Shown: in pieces, positions 12,581 through 26,100 of the stretch
Numbering within the stretch: position 1 is the first letter of the stretch
Layout: each line of letters starts with the position of its first letter
From: Amyelois transitella
Taxonomy: Eukaryota > Arthropoda > Insecta > Lepidoptera > Pyralidae
Length of the DNA stretch: 64,000 nucleotides
Assembly (NCBI RefSeq): GCF_032362555.1
Contig: NC_083531.1
Location: 1,612,001 to 1,676,000 of the forward strand
Reading direction: 5' to 3'
Notes under the pieces: model-generated
Database searches by the model: none
What the model saw: the letters and a program-made list of their open reading frames with translations, nothing else
What the model was told of the DNA's origin: nothing
Program-made: the position numbers and the translations under genes

Positions 12581-12786
12581 GTTTTACAAAATTATATATC
12601 AACAAAATAATAACAAAGACAAGTTAATTATTATGTAACAATAATCGAAATTAAAAAAATCACGTACAATCATTTAACAATCGATTAAGAATATTGAATT
12701 ATCGTCACGTCTTTTATCAATTGTAATCAAGTTAAAAGAATCGAAATCGAATGACGAAATAATTTTGATTGTTAAACATCTTTTAG

Positions 12787-12794
12787 TATAAAAA
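12787..12794 (+). promoter_or_regulatory. TATA box of the carboxylesterase gene
   Basis: TATAAAAA lies 50 bp before the ATG. That puts the expected transcription start near 12,818 and leaves a short 5' UTR. Confidence 0.6.
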
Positions 12795-12843
12795 CAGTTG
12801 AATTAAAAACAAAAGCATAGTTTTAAGATAAACAAGCAAAGGA

Positions 12844-15031
12844 ATGGGTGTTTACACAGCCGTAATTTTTGGCGCGTTTTTTGTGTTTATTGAGGTAGCG
12901 GGTTCCTTAGAACCTTCGAGAATCGTGGTAACGAAACAGGGGAAAGTTGAAGGTGAATTAGCCAGTAATGGGTTGTATTATGAATTTTTGGGCATTCGTT
13001 ACGGCGTTCCTGTAAAATTTAGGGTAAGTTTGACTGTTTTTACGATCGCACCCCTGTAACTTTCTATTAATGTTCAAAGTCCGTTACTTTTGTTCAATAT
13101 TGACTGAACGTAGTAAACATATAATTATTTTTTCTGAGCTTGTTTTCACTAAGTCTGATACAATTAACAATAACAAAAATATCATTTTCTAGGCCCCCGA
13201 AGAACCGCCATCTTTCGACGAAGTTTACAAAGCCGACAACAGAGCAGTATTATGCCCTCAATTCCTCACTACTGACCCCTTGGCAGCACCAAGTGAAAAC
13301 GAAGACTGCCTGGTTCTTAACATCTACTCCCCAAGCGCTGTCACCAATTCCTCATTACCAGTCCTTGTTTTTCTCCACGGAGGAGGCTTCGGCACTGGAT
13401 CTGGCTCTCCAAGCTTCTACGGCCCACAATACCTAGTCAGTCATGGCATTATTGTAGTTACGGTGAATTATAGACTCAACGCGTATGGCTTCCTCAATCT
13501 TGGCATAGAAGAGGCCCCTGGTAACGCTGGCTTAAAGGATATTAGAGCCGCTTTAAGATGGATCCAGGAAAATATCAAAGGCTTCAATGGTGACCCTGAT
13601 AATGTTACAGTAATGGGTCAAGGCAGCGGTGGTATAGCAGCTATTTATCTTACCTTATCTGATTCAACTAAAGGCTTATTCCACAGGATAATATCTGAAA
13701 GTGGTACTCTTTTTGCACCTCAATCCTTCGATCCAAAACCACTAAGAACCGCGAGCCAGGTTGCTAAATCTTTGGGCCTAAACACAATGGACCCTAAGAA
13801 ATTGCTTAAAACATACACAGAAACCGATATCATCAAAGTAGAAGAAGCTATTTCAAAACAAATGAATCCTAAAAGCGTTTTTTTGCCGTCAGCGGAAAAG
13901 GTTTTCGAAAACGAAGAGGCTTTTATAACTGAATCTCCTTATGCTATTTTATCAAGTGGTTCCTTCCATCCAGTCCCAATCATTCTCGGTCTGAATACGG
14001 TTGAAGGACTGACTAGTACTTTAGATTACAACACTATAACCAGCCAAATGGATAGAATTAAAAACGAAGATTACTCAGCCCTCGATCAGAGGAGTCTCAT
14101 AGTAGCCAAAGACGAAATTGAAGAATTCAGAACCACTTTGAAGGAGTCATATTTCTCTAATACCACTTCTGACGAAGCTTTGATTGGTGGTATTATTAAT
14201 TTGAATACGGACTTCTCTTTCGTGGGGCCGATGTCGTTGTTTTCTGAATTGTATTCGAATCATTCTGACGTTCCGATTTACGAGTACATTTTCAATTATA
14301 TCGGAAGCAGGAATTTGGGCCGGCTGCTGACTAATAGTAGTTTGAATGCTACGGCGCACCAAGATGAACTGTTTTACCTGTTCGAGTTAGAACGTGTACC
14401 TCTGCCTATGAATGAAGATGACGCTAGAATGGTTACCTTTATGACAATGATGTGGACTAACTTTGCACGATACGGGTAAGATTTTTTATGACTACACTTT
14501 ATTGCTTATCAATGCCCTTTGCCTCCATACACACATATTATTTTGTAAAGAATAAACCTTTACCCTAATCATAAGCAAATAAATATTATATTCTAAGGAT
14601 GAAGCGATAGATTAAAGGCTTACTTTATGGAAGGTGAAGCGAAATCAGAGAAAGAGACAGGAAAGGATATAAGATAAAAATGAAAGAAATAAATTTATGG
14701 ACTGAATTTATAGCCGGAGTTACGAGTTCCGCACATGAATTTTTATACAAAAAATCGGAACGGTTGTCCGTTTGCTCCTAACACTAATTGTATTTATTAC
14801 ATATTTTATTTATTTCTATTTATATAAGTAGTAGAGTTAACTTAAAATATCAACATAATCTATTTAAATTATTTCAGCTCACCAACTCCTGAACCACGTA
14901 ACGGCGAATGGTTCCCATACCCCTACCACCTAGCCATAACCCTGGAACCCCAATACGTGACGCCGCTCACGCCTGACCGCGCGTACTTTTGGCGCGCTTT
15001 GTACAGCCAATATGGCGCTGACATTAATTAA
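12844..15031 (+). CDS. Secreted carboxylesterase-family protein, predicted catalytically inactive
   Basis: Type-B carboxylesterase (alpha/beta hydrolase). Three exons: 12844-13023, 13193-14475 and 14878-15031. Introns are GT/AG and keep the frame (phases 0 and 2); the total is 538 aa, normal for the family. A hydrophobic signal peptide covers about residues 1-21. The oxyanion-hole motif HGGGF is at 122-126, the acidic triad residue Glu331 lies in GLNTVEG, and the His449 region reads TAHQDEL. The nucleophile elbow, normally G-x-S-x-G, reads G-Q-G-S-G at 202-206. Gly204 stands where Ser should be and a Ser is shifted one place to 205. The rest of the fold looks intact, so this is probably an expressed, non-hydrolytic paralogue (binding or chaperone-like role) and not a decayed gene. 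No ER-retention signal or GPI tail is seen. The substrate is unknown. Confidence 0.85.
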
Positions 15032-15491
15032 AAATGGCGGGAAGATTAACGGTATTACTTAAATAATTTATTGTAATTTTAAGTTAGATTTGTTATATAT
15101 TTTGTATTTATTTTATGTATTTTCCCCAATATTTATTTTTTTGTTAAGTATTCAATGCGTTTTGTAAAAGAAAATTTTATACGTTACATTCTATCTTATG
15201 TATTTCTTTCTTAAAGTCTGTATATTTAATTTACCTAGTCTGAATTTATATCGGTAAAACTTTTTTTAGAAAAAGAACAATATATAGCCTCCAAATATTT
15301 ATTTTTGTATTTATATAAGTAGAAATAATGGGTTTATTAGGTTTTTTATTTTTATTCCTGACATCACTACTTATATAAAAATTTAATATTAAGTACAGTG
15401 TCGTATTTTAACATGCTATATTACATTTACAATATATGTATATTTATTTATAAAATTATTTGTTATTGAATTGTACCTATCATATTTGAGA

Positions 15492-15497
15492 AATAAA
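15492..15497 (+). terminator. Poly(A) signal of the carboxylesterase gene
   Basis: AATAAA in an AT-rich 3' UTR 460 bp after the stop codon, followed by a T-rich stretch. It is the best candidate for transcript end, though other AT-rich hexamers are nearby. Confidence 0.5.
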
Positions 15498-15680
15498 ACC
15501 ATTTTATTTTCAACGTTGTTTATTAAAAAATCTACAGAACCATATTAAAAATATTGATTGTAGACATCGTAGAGTATTGTACAGTCAACAACATATCCAA
15601 CTTACACAAAAGACACATAAATTTTTAAATTCCTCTGCAGTTTAAATTCTATTCTTACATTTTTTCCTTAATGTACATAA

Positions 15681-15979
15681 TACATACATACATACATATG
15701 GTCACGTCTATGTCCCTTGCGGGGTAGACAGAGCCAACAGTCTTTAAAAGACTGAATGACCACGTTCAGCTATTTGGCTTATTGATAGCCCATCGCCTAA
15801 AAAAGAATCCCAAATTTGTAAGCCTATCCCTTAATCGCCTTTTACGATGTCTATGGGAAAGAGATGGAATGGTCCTATTCTTTTTTGTATTGGTGCGGGG
15901 AACAGTCAGTCTTTTCAAGACTGTTGGCTCTGACCACCCCGCAAGGGCTATAGACGTGACCATATATATGTATGTATGT
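15681..15979. repeat. Inverted pair of repeat A copies
   Basis: A nearly complete minus-strand copy (15681-15903) runs straight into the 3' third of a plus-strand copy (15904-15979). Both outer ends carry (TATG)n or (CATA)n tracts. The pair can fold into a hairpin through the shared CTTTTCAAGACTGTTGGCTC block. Confidence 0.8.
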
Positions 15980-16837
15980 GAAACGGGATAGCGATGTTTA
16001 TCGCGGGATAATACTGTGTCGCGCGTGTCATTCTACGGAGACTGCTCTATTCAGGGTATTTATGACATGATGTTCGCTGTACTTTCCTATATACAATATT
16101 CCTTATACTACTTATTTTCCTACTGATATCAATTTTTATTTTTATTAAATACATAAGTATTATTATTATCAGGTTTTGTGCGTGGTCTAGAAACTTTATA
16201 AGATAATAATATAATATAGGTAATAACTCGACTGTAAAAACGAATTTCAATGACTTAATTAATTTTTTTATTATTATTTCTTTAATGCATGCTGTACAAT
16301 TCTCAAAGCATTTGTTATATCTTGATACAATAGTTATAGTAAGGCACTTTCGTTATAAGAAAAGGCACAAATTAGGCACTACTAGCTAAACCGCTTGACC
16401 GACTTTCATGAAATTTAAAATAGGGTTAGTTCCAGACTCGCGTCACAAGTTTTTGCGGGCGAACAGCTAACTAGTATGAATATATATATTATATAGAAAT
16501 AACATTTTATTAGGGCCCACATCTTTGAACATATAATTCGTAATATCGACAAAAATACAAAGATATTTGCACCACTTTTGTCGACCTCGTCGACAGCTAA
16601 CTACAAACTGACTCTAATAAAAAACGCATCGCCTCAACTGAATCACTTCAAAATATTCAAATTACATTCTAATTCGAATATCAATACCTACTTCCAAATT
16701 CAAAACTCAACAAGCAAAGTCAAACTTTGCCTCCAATTCGTGGCAAAGGAACAACACCGCATACTGCCACTGTAACTGACATTTTATTTCTTCCGTAACA
16801 CGTTTTCCAGGCAAATAAATCAAGTAGCATACACCTT
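15980..16837. other. Spacer between convergent genes
   Basis: Lies between the 3' ends of the carboxylesterase (+) and TMEM26 (-) genes. It probably includes the TMEM26 3' UTR. A short degraded Helitron-like piece (CTAGCTAAACCGCTTGACCG) is at about 16380-16480. No gene seen. Confidence 0.4.
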
Positions 16838-17192
16838 TCAACTAGAACTGGAGTCGCTCGAGCTGCTGTCGCGTTTCCTTTTGCTCTTTTTGTCTCTGTG
16901 CCTGAAAACAAATAAAAATAAGATTTCCAGAATTTAAATTTTCTTCGCTCCTAATAGTTGCAGCGTAATGTTATATAGCCTAAAGCCTTCCTCGATAAAT
17001 GGTCTATTCAACACAAAAAGAATTTTTCAATTCGAACCAGAAATTCCTGAGCTTAGCGCGTTCAAACAAACAAACAAACTCTTCAGCTTTATAATATTAG
17101 TATAGATGGTAGCAAAATTAGTGTACTCACCTGTCATGCTTCTCCTTGCGTTTAGGGCTTCGTTTAGGGCTCTCGCGACGGATCCGATGATG
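16838..17192 (-). other. In-frame coding extension downstream of the TMEM26 stop
   Basis: After the TGA at 17195-17193 the same frame stays open to 17131 (20 codons, with CGTCGCGAGAGCCCTAAACG). It then meets a good donor (GTGAG, 17130-17126). An acceptor (TTTTCAG) at 16904-16902 leads to an exon, 16901-16838, that continues in frame for 20 codons and ends in TGA with a Ser/Asp-rich tail (HRDKKSKRKRDSSSS). The composition is the same Lys/Arg/Ser-rich type as the end of the upstream protein. It is either a readthrough or ancestral C-terminus or, if the TGA always terminates, a spliced 3' UTR. Confidence 0.65.
16951..17108 (-). repeat. Helitron-like or SINE-like repeat (family H), partial
   Basis: Matches 28209-28487 and 59379-59640 in inverted orientation: CTTCAGCTTTATAATATTAGTATAG at one end, with AATGGTCTATTCAACAC inside. 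Confidence 0.6.
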
Positions 17193-20100
17193 TCAAATGC
17201 CCGAGTCGTCGGTCGTGTGGTGAATGTTATTCAGGGATTCCTCGGAGGACTCCGATTTTTGCTTTTTCTTTGAGCTGGAGAGAGAGAAGATGAGAAATTG
17301 AGAATTACATACATACATACATATAGTCACGTCTATATCCCTTACGGGGTAGACAGAGCCAATAGTCCCGAAAAGACTGAATGGCCACGTGCAGCTGCTC
17401 GGCTTAATTATGGTATTGAGATCCAAACAGAGATAGGTTGCTAGCCCATCGCCTAAAGAAAGAATCACAAGTATGTAAGCCTATCCCTTAGTCGCCTTTT
17501 ACGATATCCATGGGAAAGAAATGGAGTGGTCCTATTCTTTTTTATATTGGTGCCGGGAACCACACGGCACATTGAGAATTCTAAGAATCTTATTATATTA
17601 TTACTTTGGAACTAGCTATCGCCAACTGCTTCGCTTCGAATACCTACAGAGCCACATACAGCGCGTATTTAATTCAAAACGCATAAAAAAAAAAAATACA
17701 GGTTTTTCGCAAATGTATGTATGTTGTATTTCGCGTTAGTATTTAGCGCGAATAAAACGGACTTGCCACTATTAGTATATCTCTAGGTTTGGATTACAGA
17801 TATACTACTCTGTCAAGAAAGTAGCAGGAAAATATCAATAATACACAAACTGTTTGTTATTCATCCAAATTTATTTTATCACCTTCAAAATATGCTCCTT
17901 TAGAAACGATACACTTACGCCAACGAATAATCCAATCATCAAAACATTTTTTAAACGCTGTTTCCGGAATTGAGGTCAGTTCTCGCCGCGAATTCTCTTT
18001 TATGTCTTCTACCGATTGAAAACGGGTGCCACGAAGTGGTAATTTGAGTTTAGGAAAAAGAAAAAAGTCGGCTGGAGCCATATCTGGTGAATATGGTGGT
18101 TGCTCGATGGTATTTGTTAAGTGTTTGGTTAAAAATTCGTTCACAATGATGGCCTTGTGCGAAGGTGCATTATCATGGTGCAAAATCCAAGAATTTTCTT
18201 TCCACAAATCTGGCCTTTTTCGTCGGATTTGCTCTCAAATAATATTCCTTATTTACCGTTTGACCTTCCGGCAAGAATTTCGAGTGCACAACACCGCGAT
18301 AGTCAAAGAAAACAGTCAACATGACTTTGACTTTTGAACGACTTTGGCGTGGTTTTTTCGGTTTCGGTTCAGTTGGAAGGCGCCACTCCGAAGCTTGTTG
18401 ACTAGTTTGCATGTCAAACTCGTAAACCCACGTCTCGTCACCAGTAACAATGCGTTTCATGAATGTTGGGTCGGAATTGACTCGTTCTAGCATGTCCTCA
18501 GAGACTCTCATGCGATTGAGTTTTTGAAAAAAATTCAGGTCTTTTGGGACTAGCCGAGCGGCAACATGTTTCATACCCAAATTATTAGTTAAAATGGTAC
18601 GGATCGACTTGTGAGATACAGAAAGTTCGGTGGCTATCTCTCTCAAAGTTGAATGAGGATTTTCAGTCACTATTTCCTTCACTTTTGCGATGTTAACTTC
18701 AGTTGCAGACGTTGATGGCCTACCAGAGCGAGGCAAATCTTCCATCACATCTCGACCGCTTTTGAACGCTTTGTACCACTCATAAGCACGAGTTTTTGAT
18801 AAAGTCGATTCACCGTAAGCCTTCTGTAACATTTTCAGTGACTCCGAACACGATATTCCATTGGCAATGCAAAATTTAAGACAAACTCTTTGTTCGATGT
18901 TTTTATCCATTATGAAATTAGCAATACACACTAGATATGATATAACTAAAAATAGCACTGTATTTAATGTAAACAACAGATGGAACTCAAACTCCGCGCC
19001 AAAATGGAAAACAGTTGTGCCAATCTAACAACAACAAAAAAAACAAAAATTTGAATTTGGAACCATAAATAAATAATCCATTCCCGATACTTTTTTGACT
19101 GAATGTATCTACTAATTTAGCAGAGAAGTGATTTAATTTGAATAACGGAGCACTCGGTAAAATCCTACTAATATTATAAAATTAAATGCGAAAGTTTGTG
19201 GGTATGTCAGGATGTCAGTATGTATGTTTGTTACTCTTTCACGCAAAAACTACAGAACCGATTACGATGAAATTTGGTATGTGGGTAGCTGAAGACCCAA
19301 AATAACATATAGGCTACTTTTTATCCCGGAGTTCCCGCGGGATTGATAGGGTTTCCATGCGGACGAAGTCGCGGACGGCCTCTAGTAAAAGATATTTTAT
19401 TTTAAGTTACATATGTATAAGATGAGAGGCAGAGTTATGACATGAAAATATAAAACAAAATCTATCAATTCAAAGATGAAATTAGAAAAAAAAAACCTCT
19501 TAAATTCTAAAGAGGTTCGTCTCTCCAACAGTCACACCACGGAGGCTGCATGGTCAATAAATTAGTGCTCGATTAAATAAACCGCGGGCAAAAAAAAGTA
19601 AAATAATTTATTTAAAATACTCTTACCTCTTCTTCTTTTCATTTTCCATTGAAACCTGATCCTTGAATAATGTAGACAACTCCAGTTCCCGTATTTCGTC
19701 GGAGTTTGTCAGTATTATAGCTCTGGAATAAAAATAAAGCATGATAAAGATGTTTACTTATTTCATTGCGGAGGTCAGATGGGAGGATGTGCCGTGTGGT
19801 TCCTGGCACCAATAAAAAAAAGACTGGGACCACTGCATCTCTTTCCCATGGATGTCGTTAAAGGAGACTATGGGAAAGACTTACGAACTTGGGATTCTTC
19901 TTTAAGGCAATGGGCTAGCAACCTGTCACTATTCGAATCTCAATTCCATCATCCAACTGAAAGTGGCTTTCGAGTCTTCTGTAGATTCTGTCTGTATGAT
20001 AAAACGTAATCTTTTTGTATGAAGTTTACATTTTCTTACAAAAACATTTCATGGGGATATTAGTATAGGTATTTGTTTTTCGCTTATACTTATACAATAG

Positions 20101-23100
20101 TTTAATTTGTTCGGTCAAATTAGTCTTCAGCGTTATATATTTAACATTGCAATGAGAACCAATCAATGCCTCGCTACCCGGAGAGTCACCTTGACACGGG
20201 GCGGCCGAATCACCTGCTAGTGTTGGGATAAAACGTTTATCGATACGCTTAATGACGATAATACGATTTAATTGTCGATGCAAAAAAGAATTAAAAAATC
20301 GTAACTCAATTGTTATTGTTACTAATAATATGGGCATTAAAATTTACATACACATATCAATATTTTAAAAATATGAAACATATTCAAATGGCAATGCTGC
20401 CGGGCTTTTGGGCACACTCACGCGAGTTGATGTTATGCAAGAACTGTAAATAAAATTTTAGTCTGTAATCATCTTTTTTTATATAAGTAGTTTTAGTTTT
20501 AAAAATCAGAGGAAGCAATTGTCAGTAATAAGATTTAAAAATACTTTTCTTTACTTAGGACCGATCGATTGATTGGCCAAATAATTTTTGACATTTTATT
20601 ATTAAAAAACAAGGGAGATTGAAGTTCCAAATTTCCAAGCTCTGTTTCATCAAACCAACTGAAAATGTGCTAGATTTATTTAACAAGAAAAACTATTTTA
20701 TAGAAATCACTTTTTAAAAAATGACACATACCTATCTACGTACCTATGTAAAGCTATCTAAGTATGTCGTTACTAATTTCATTTAATTCTATTGTGGCGA
20801 CTCCACTAACGTCACACGTCATCAGCCAATCACAGCGCTTATGCTAATTCTCCATACTAAAGATTTCACGGATTGAAGCATAAATACAACCATCGACTCA
20901 ACATTGCCGAAGCCTTGGATTCCTAGGCATAACACCTAGCAGGAAGATCATGAGTGGCGGTTGAGTTCGAATCAACGCTCCCGCTAAACTATCGATAACG
21001 TTTCTTCCCATCCCTAGGCAGGGCGCGGCCTGAACGCCTGAACAATCATTTGACCCTCTACTACAAATATATGTATGTATATCTGTGTATTGGATAACGT
21101 CTGGCGCCTTGTAGGGTGAAGGGTGTTGGTTCCCTTCTATTTAGATTTGGACGCGGCTAAATTTGCGGGCGTTTTACGAATGTCTCTACAAACATCATCC
21201 CTTGCGGGGTAGACAGAGCAAGTCTTAAAAAGGCTGTAAGGTGTAAACACGTTCAGTTTTATGGCTTTATGATGGAATTGAGATTCATATAGTGACAGGT
21301 TGCTAGCCTACAAGAGGAATCCCAAGTTTATAAACCTATCCCTTAGTCGCCATTTATGACATCCATGGGAAAGATATTGAGTAGAGATGATGAGAAACGA
21401 ACTTTTTCTGATTGTCCCGGGTCTTGGATGTATAACTATATAAGTATTTATAATAAAATAAAATACAGTTAGTACAGTTGAGTTAGTATCTTCAAACACA
21501 AGTTTCGAACTTACTTCGAGGCTAACTCAATCTGTAAAATGTAAAAAAAAAATATTTAAATAAAAAAAACACAAAAATTGAACTTACCTGATCCTTCCTC
21601 CGTCCACTTTGTCATGTCTCCTGTCACTGATCATGGATATTGAGGTCTCGCCAGCACCATGCTTCTTCTGCTTTTTATCTTTGTGTTTTCTGTACAAAAA
21701 AATATAAAATAATTGTAAAAGCCGTGAGCATCTGTCATATGTACTTATGAGAACTGAGTATTTAGATTTAATCTTTTAAAGCAATGTATGTATAGTATAC
21801 AGTTGGTGTGCATATTTAAAAAAAAAAAACAAATAACATTTTGATTTGATAACCACAATTTTGGACTTTTTGGCGGGAACCCAAACGTCATGTTGTTTTG
21901 CTGTAATATTTTTTCAAAATATGTGTCTTATGATATATTAATGATTTAAAAGTGTGGATTATTGATTATTAAATGTTTTTGGACAAGCGTGAGTGTTATG
22001 GAGTGTTACAATATCGGTTTTATTCACTTTTGATGTTGTCACAAAAAGTCCTGAGAAAGGACGGAGTAAAACACTCACAGCCATAACTCGACCAATACAA
22101 AGTAAGTAAAATCTATGACTAGACTGTTTAAACTCGACACTGCCAAAAATAATCATGAAGAAGTTAGATTCTGTTTGCTGGTAGAGATTTCTTTAGAAAT
22201 TAGCAGAAAACCTACGTAATTTTGTTTCTTGTGTTTATCATTCTCGATGTTCTCTGTGTAAATAAATAAATTAAGAAAATAACAAAAACTTCATCATAAT
22301 TTGTCATAGCACTTTTATCACTCACTTGTGTTTTTTGTCCTTGTTTTTTTTCTCAGCGGACTTATGCTTGTGTTTCTTCCTGTAAACAGACCCGCCATTC
22401 CCTTCGTCCACCGTCTCCAAATGTAGCACGTAGAGGCGGTATATCTGCAGGAGGATTACCTGACGAACATTGACACAATATAAATGTGTGATTCTACAAT
22501 ATCAAGACTATTTGGCTGTGTCTACCCCGCATAGAATCAAAGCGATAGCCATAGATAAATCCATAGCCATAAATTAATCATTAGATCCAGAATATTTTTA
22601 TTCAAGATGCTACGCGGTATTTAATGGCATAATAATCAAATTCAAACTTTTATTTGCATAATATAACTGTGTGCTATATATATATATAATCTGTGGCTAA
22701 TTCTATCATAAAGCTGAACAGCTGATAGTGGCCTATCAGTATCTTTAAGACTGTTGGCTCGACCCCGCAAGGGATATAGACTTGACTATATGAATGAATA
22801 ATCTAAGGTGTAAGCGACTCATTCAACGTTAGACACTACAAAAAGGACCGAACGGTAATATAACGATGGGCTTTATAACTATCACACTCCAGCAGAATCG
22901 CGGGAAAAAGTTAATAAATTAAAAAAAAAAACAAGTCTAGGAAGACTCACCAAAGTGTTCTTGCAAGTGAAGAATATGTTCATGTAGTTAACTATTTTAT
23001 AGTGACATATGATCAGCAGTCTGAAGGCGAGGAATGGAGCGTCCTGTAACGCTATGTTCATAATGATGGCGCACACTTCAATCGAGCAGCAGCACGCGCG

Positions 23101-26100
23101 GCTGTTCCTGTAAATTATGATATATTATCTGTCAAATTGACATGATTACAAATAAAAAAAAAACAAAAAAAAATACATGCATCCCACTTCTGATATGTAA
23201 ATATCAGAGGTGGGATAAGATCTTTATACGTTATGTACCTATATACAAACAACATAACTTGGAGTACTTAACGAACAAACATAAAAGTAACTTCGAAATA
23301 GCTATTTTTTACTACTGGTTGAACTAAATACAAACTTATTTAAATAAAACGGAAGTATTAGTAACTCGAAAGAATATTTAATAACTGTTCAATGACAAAA
23401 ATGTACTTATTTATCATTTAATTCATCCTCTGATGATGCGAGAGAGAGAGATAATGTTTTTCGAACATACATATAAAGCATGCTTTAAAGCGCAATTGTA
23501 TTCTCAAACCTGCTGGCTTATTCACGAACGTTGACAAGACACGCTTATCTTTCATCTTGCTCTTACTCTGGGGTTAACCTTCAAGATAGAGAAAGAGGGA
23601 ACATAAGCCTTGAGAATATTTGCAGACCGTTATTTTAGGCAGAAGGCTGAGAATACGCTGTGAAGATAGATAGAGTAAGGAAAAAAGATCTGTATTTTAC
23701 ACCGTCGAATGAAACCAATAATGGGGTCTCTTGAGTCGCAAAAACTTTAATAACATAAATATTTTTTTCGCATAACGTTCTTAGGCATAATCATCGTTTC
23801 GCATAATACATGATTAAATGAAATTTATGCGAGACGTTGATTATGCTAAATAATTTTAGGCAAACAGATGATTATGACATTAAACTTTATCCTTGACAAT
23901 GAAAGCCGAAAAAATAAAAACAAAAATAATCACCGTGCATGACCGTGTTAGAGGCGTAGCGTGCAGTGTAAATACGTACATTTCAGACCTATTAGCTGCT
24001 CCCCTGGACTTCCTGGACTTAGTAGCGGTCAGGACCACTGTGAACTGTACCAGGGACCACGACCAGATGGCCAGGGTCAGGAGTACTAGGACCTTCTCAG
24101 TGGCAACCTTCTCGTCTTTGAAGGAGTCGAAGAATTCTATGATGTCGGCAGCTGTGCCTGGAGAAGAATTCTTATGACAGTGTGTTCCCATGATTTTCCC
24201 AACTTCAATACTGCTCTGGTAGTAAAGAAAAAGTGTGCCGTGTGGTTCCCGGCACCAATAAAAAAAAAGAATAGGACCACTCCATCTCATTCCCATGAAT
24301 GTCGTAAAAGGCGACTAAGGGATAGGCTTATAAACTTGGGATTCTTCTTTTAGGCGATGGGCTAGCAACCTGTCACTATTTGAATCTCAATTCCATCATA
24401 AAGCCAAATAGCTGAACGTAGGCTACGTTATATATTTTATAATAATATTTCAATGGCTATGCGTAATAATATTTCAATGGATGTCGTAAAAGGCGACTAA
24501 AGGATAGGCTCACAAACTTGGGATTCTTTTTTAGGCGATGGGCTAGCAACCAAATTAAGCCAAATAGCTGAACGTGGCCATTCAGTCTTTTCAAGACTGT
24601 TGGCTCTGTCTACCCCGCAAGGGATATAGAGGTGATTATATCAGTATGTAGTAAAGATAAAACATAATGTGTGCCAGTTGCTTTTCTTTTCTCGCAATCT
24701 GACCGTAAAATTCAATTCATGCTAATCTTGAACATCACCGATCGGTAACAAGTCTATGTGTCTTCAACAGGCTTCACTTTAGAGAGTGTGTACTGGAATT
24801 GCATAATTTACTTCCTTCTGCATCATTCAAATATCAGACGACACGGCGAGGGCTGCGATATTTGATATCCCTACCCTTCAAGTTTGCGATTTGCCAATCA
24901 TTCATCATGCGAACGGCTGTGATTTGGAATTCTCTCCCCGCACTTCTCTTCCGCGATCTATACAACTTGGGGATTTTCAAGGCAAGAGTAAATAGGCATT
25001 GTTTGAGCTTGTGTGCGTCACCTATGACTGCAGCTTGCTTACCACCAGGCAAATTAAGGTGAAACTCACTCAAATTATTATAATAAACATTCATATAATC
25101 ACGTCTATATCCCTTGCTGGGTAGACAGAGCCAACAGTCTTGTAAAGACTAATAGGCCACGTTCAGCTGTTTAGCTTTAAGATAGAATTGAGATTCAAAT
25201 AGGGACAGGTTGCTAGCCCATCGCCAAAAAGAAGAATCCCAAGTTTATAAGCCTACCCCTTAGTCGCCTTTTACAACATCCATGGGAAAGAGATGGAGTG
25301 GTCCTATTCTTTTTTCTATTGGTGCCGTGAACCACACGGCACGGCACTATTATAATAAAAAAGTAAAAATAAACTTAAGATTATTCTTTTAGGCAATAGG
25401 CTGGCAGCATTCTATGTTTTTTTTGGGTACCAGATCAGCATGGAAGCTGTATCTCCAGTACACTTACCAATATAAACCAGTAGAAGTTGGCTGAGCTGAT
25501 CCCTGGTCAGGTCTCCTTTAGGCAGTAACCACCTTCCCACAATGAGGGTCAACATCAGAAACTGTTCTATCAGCGTAACCCACATATCTGTTGGGATTTT
25601 GGTCGCTCCAGGAATGGGGATTTCAGTCTGGAATAGAATAACAGCTTTAATTTTCTCATTAGACAAAATAAGACGTTTAATCACCGGTGTAAAATTTAGT
25701 AACAGGATAAGGAGCAGTGTTATAAGGTAATGTTGTTATAATAATAAATAATAATAATAAATTTATTTATTCAAATTCAAATTCAATTTACAGCAAGACA
25801 GACAAAAAATTTTGTATGCATAGGAATTATAATTCTCTGCTCCCTAAGCTAGGAACGAACCTGTATTTTAGGGAGCAGTGAGTCTGGTGTGATTAATTTG
25901 CATACGCGTAATTATACAAACCAAAAAGAATAACAAAAGTATTAACAGTAGGCCTAACTGATATTTATGTGACGATATAGAGACAAGAATAGAAAAGATA
26001 ATAGGTACTTTAATGATTTGATCATGTTGAAAAGATAAATGAAAGCAGGTTAAGAAAATATACAAGTCGTTATAAGAGTATAAGAGTCAATTTCTATTAG

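Noticed and set aside
12844-15031. Juvenile hormone esterase
   Set aside because: The diagnostic GQSAG elbow is absent (GQGSG) and no other JHE-specific motif could be supported.
18173-18976. A functional mariner transposase
   Set aside because: The frame breaks near 18,220 and the second and third catalytic Asp lie in another frame.
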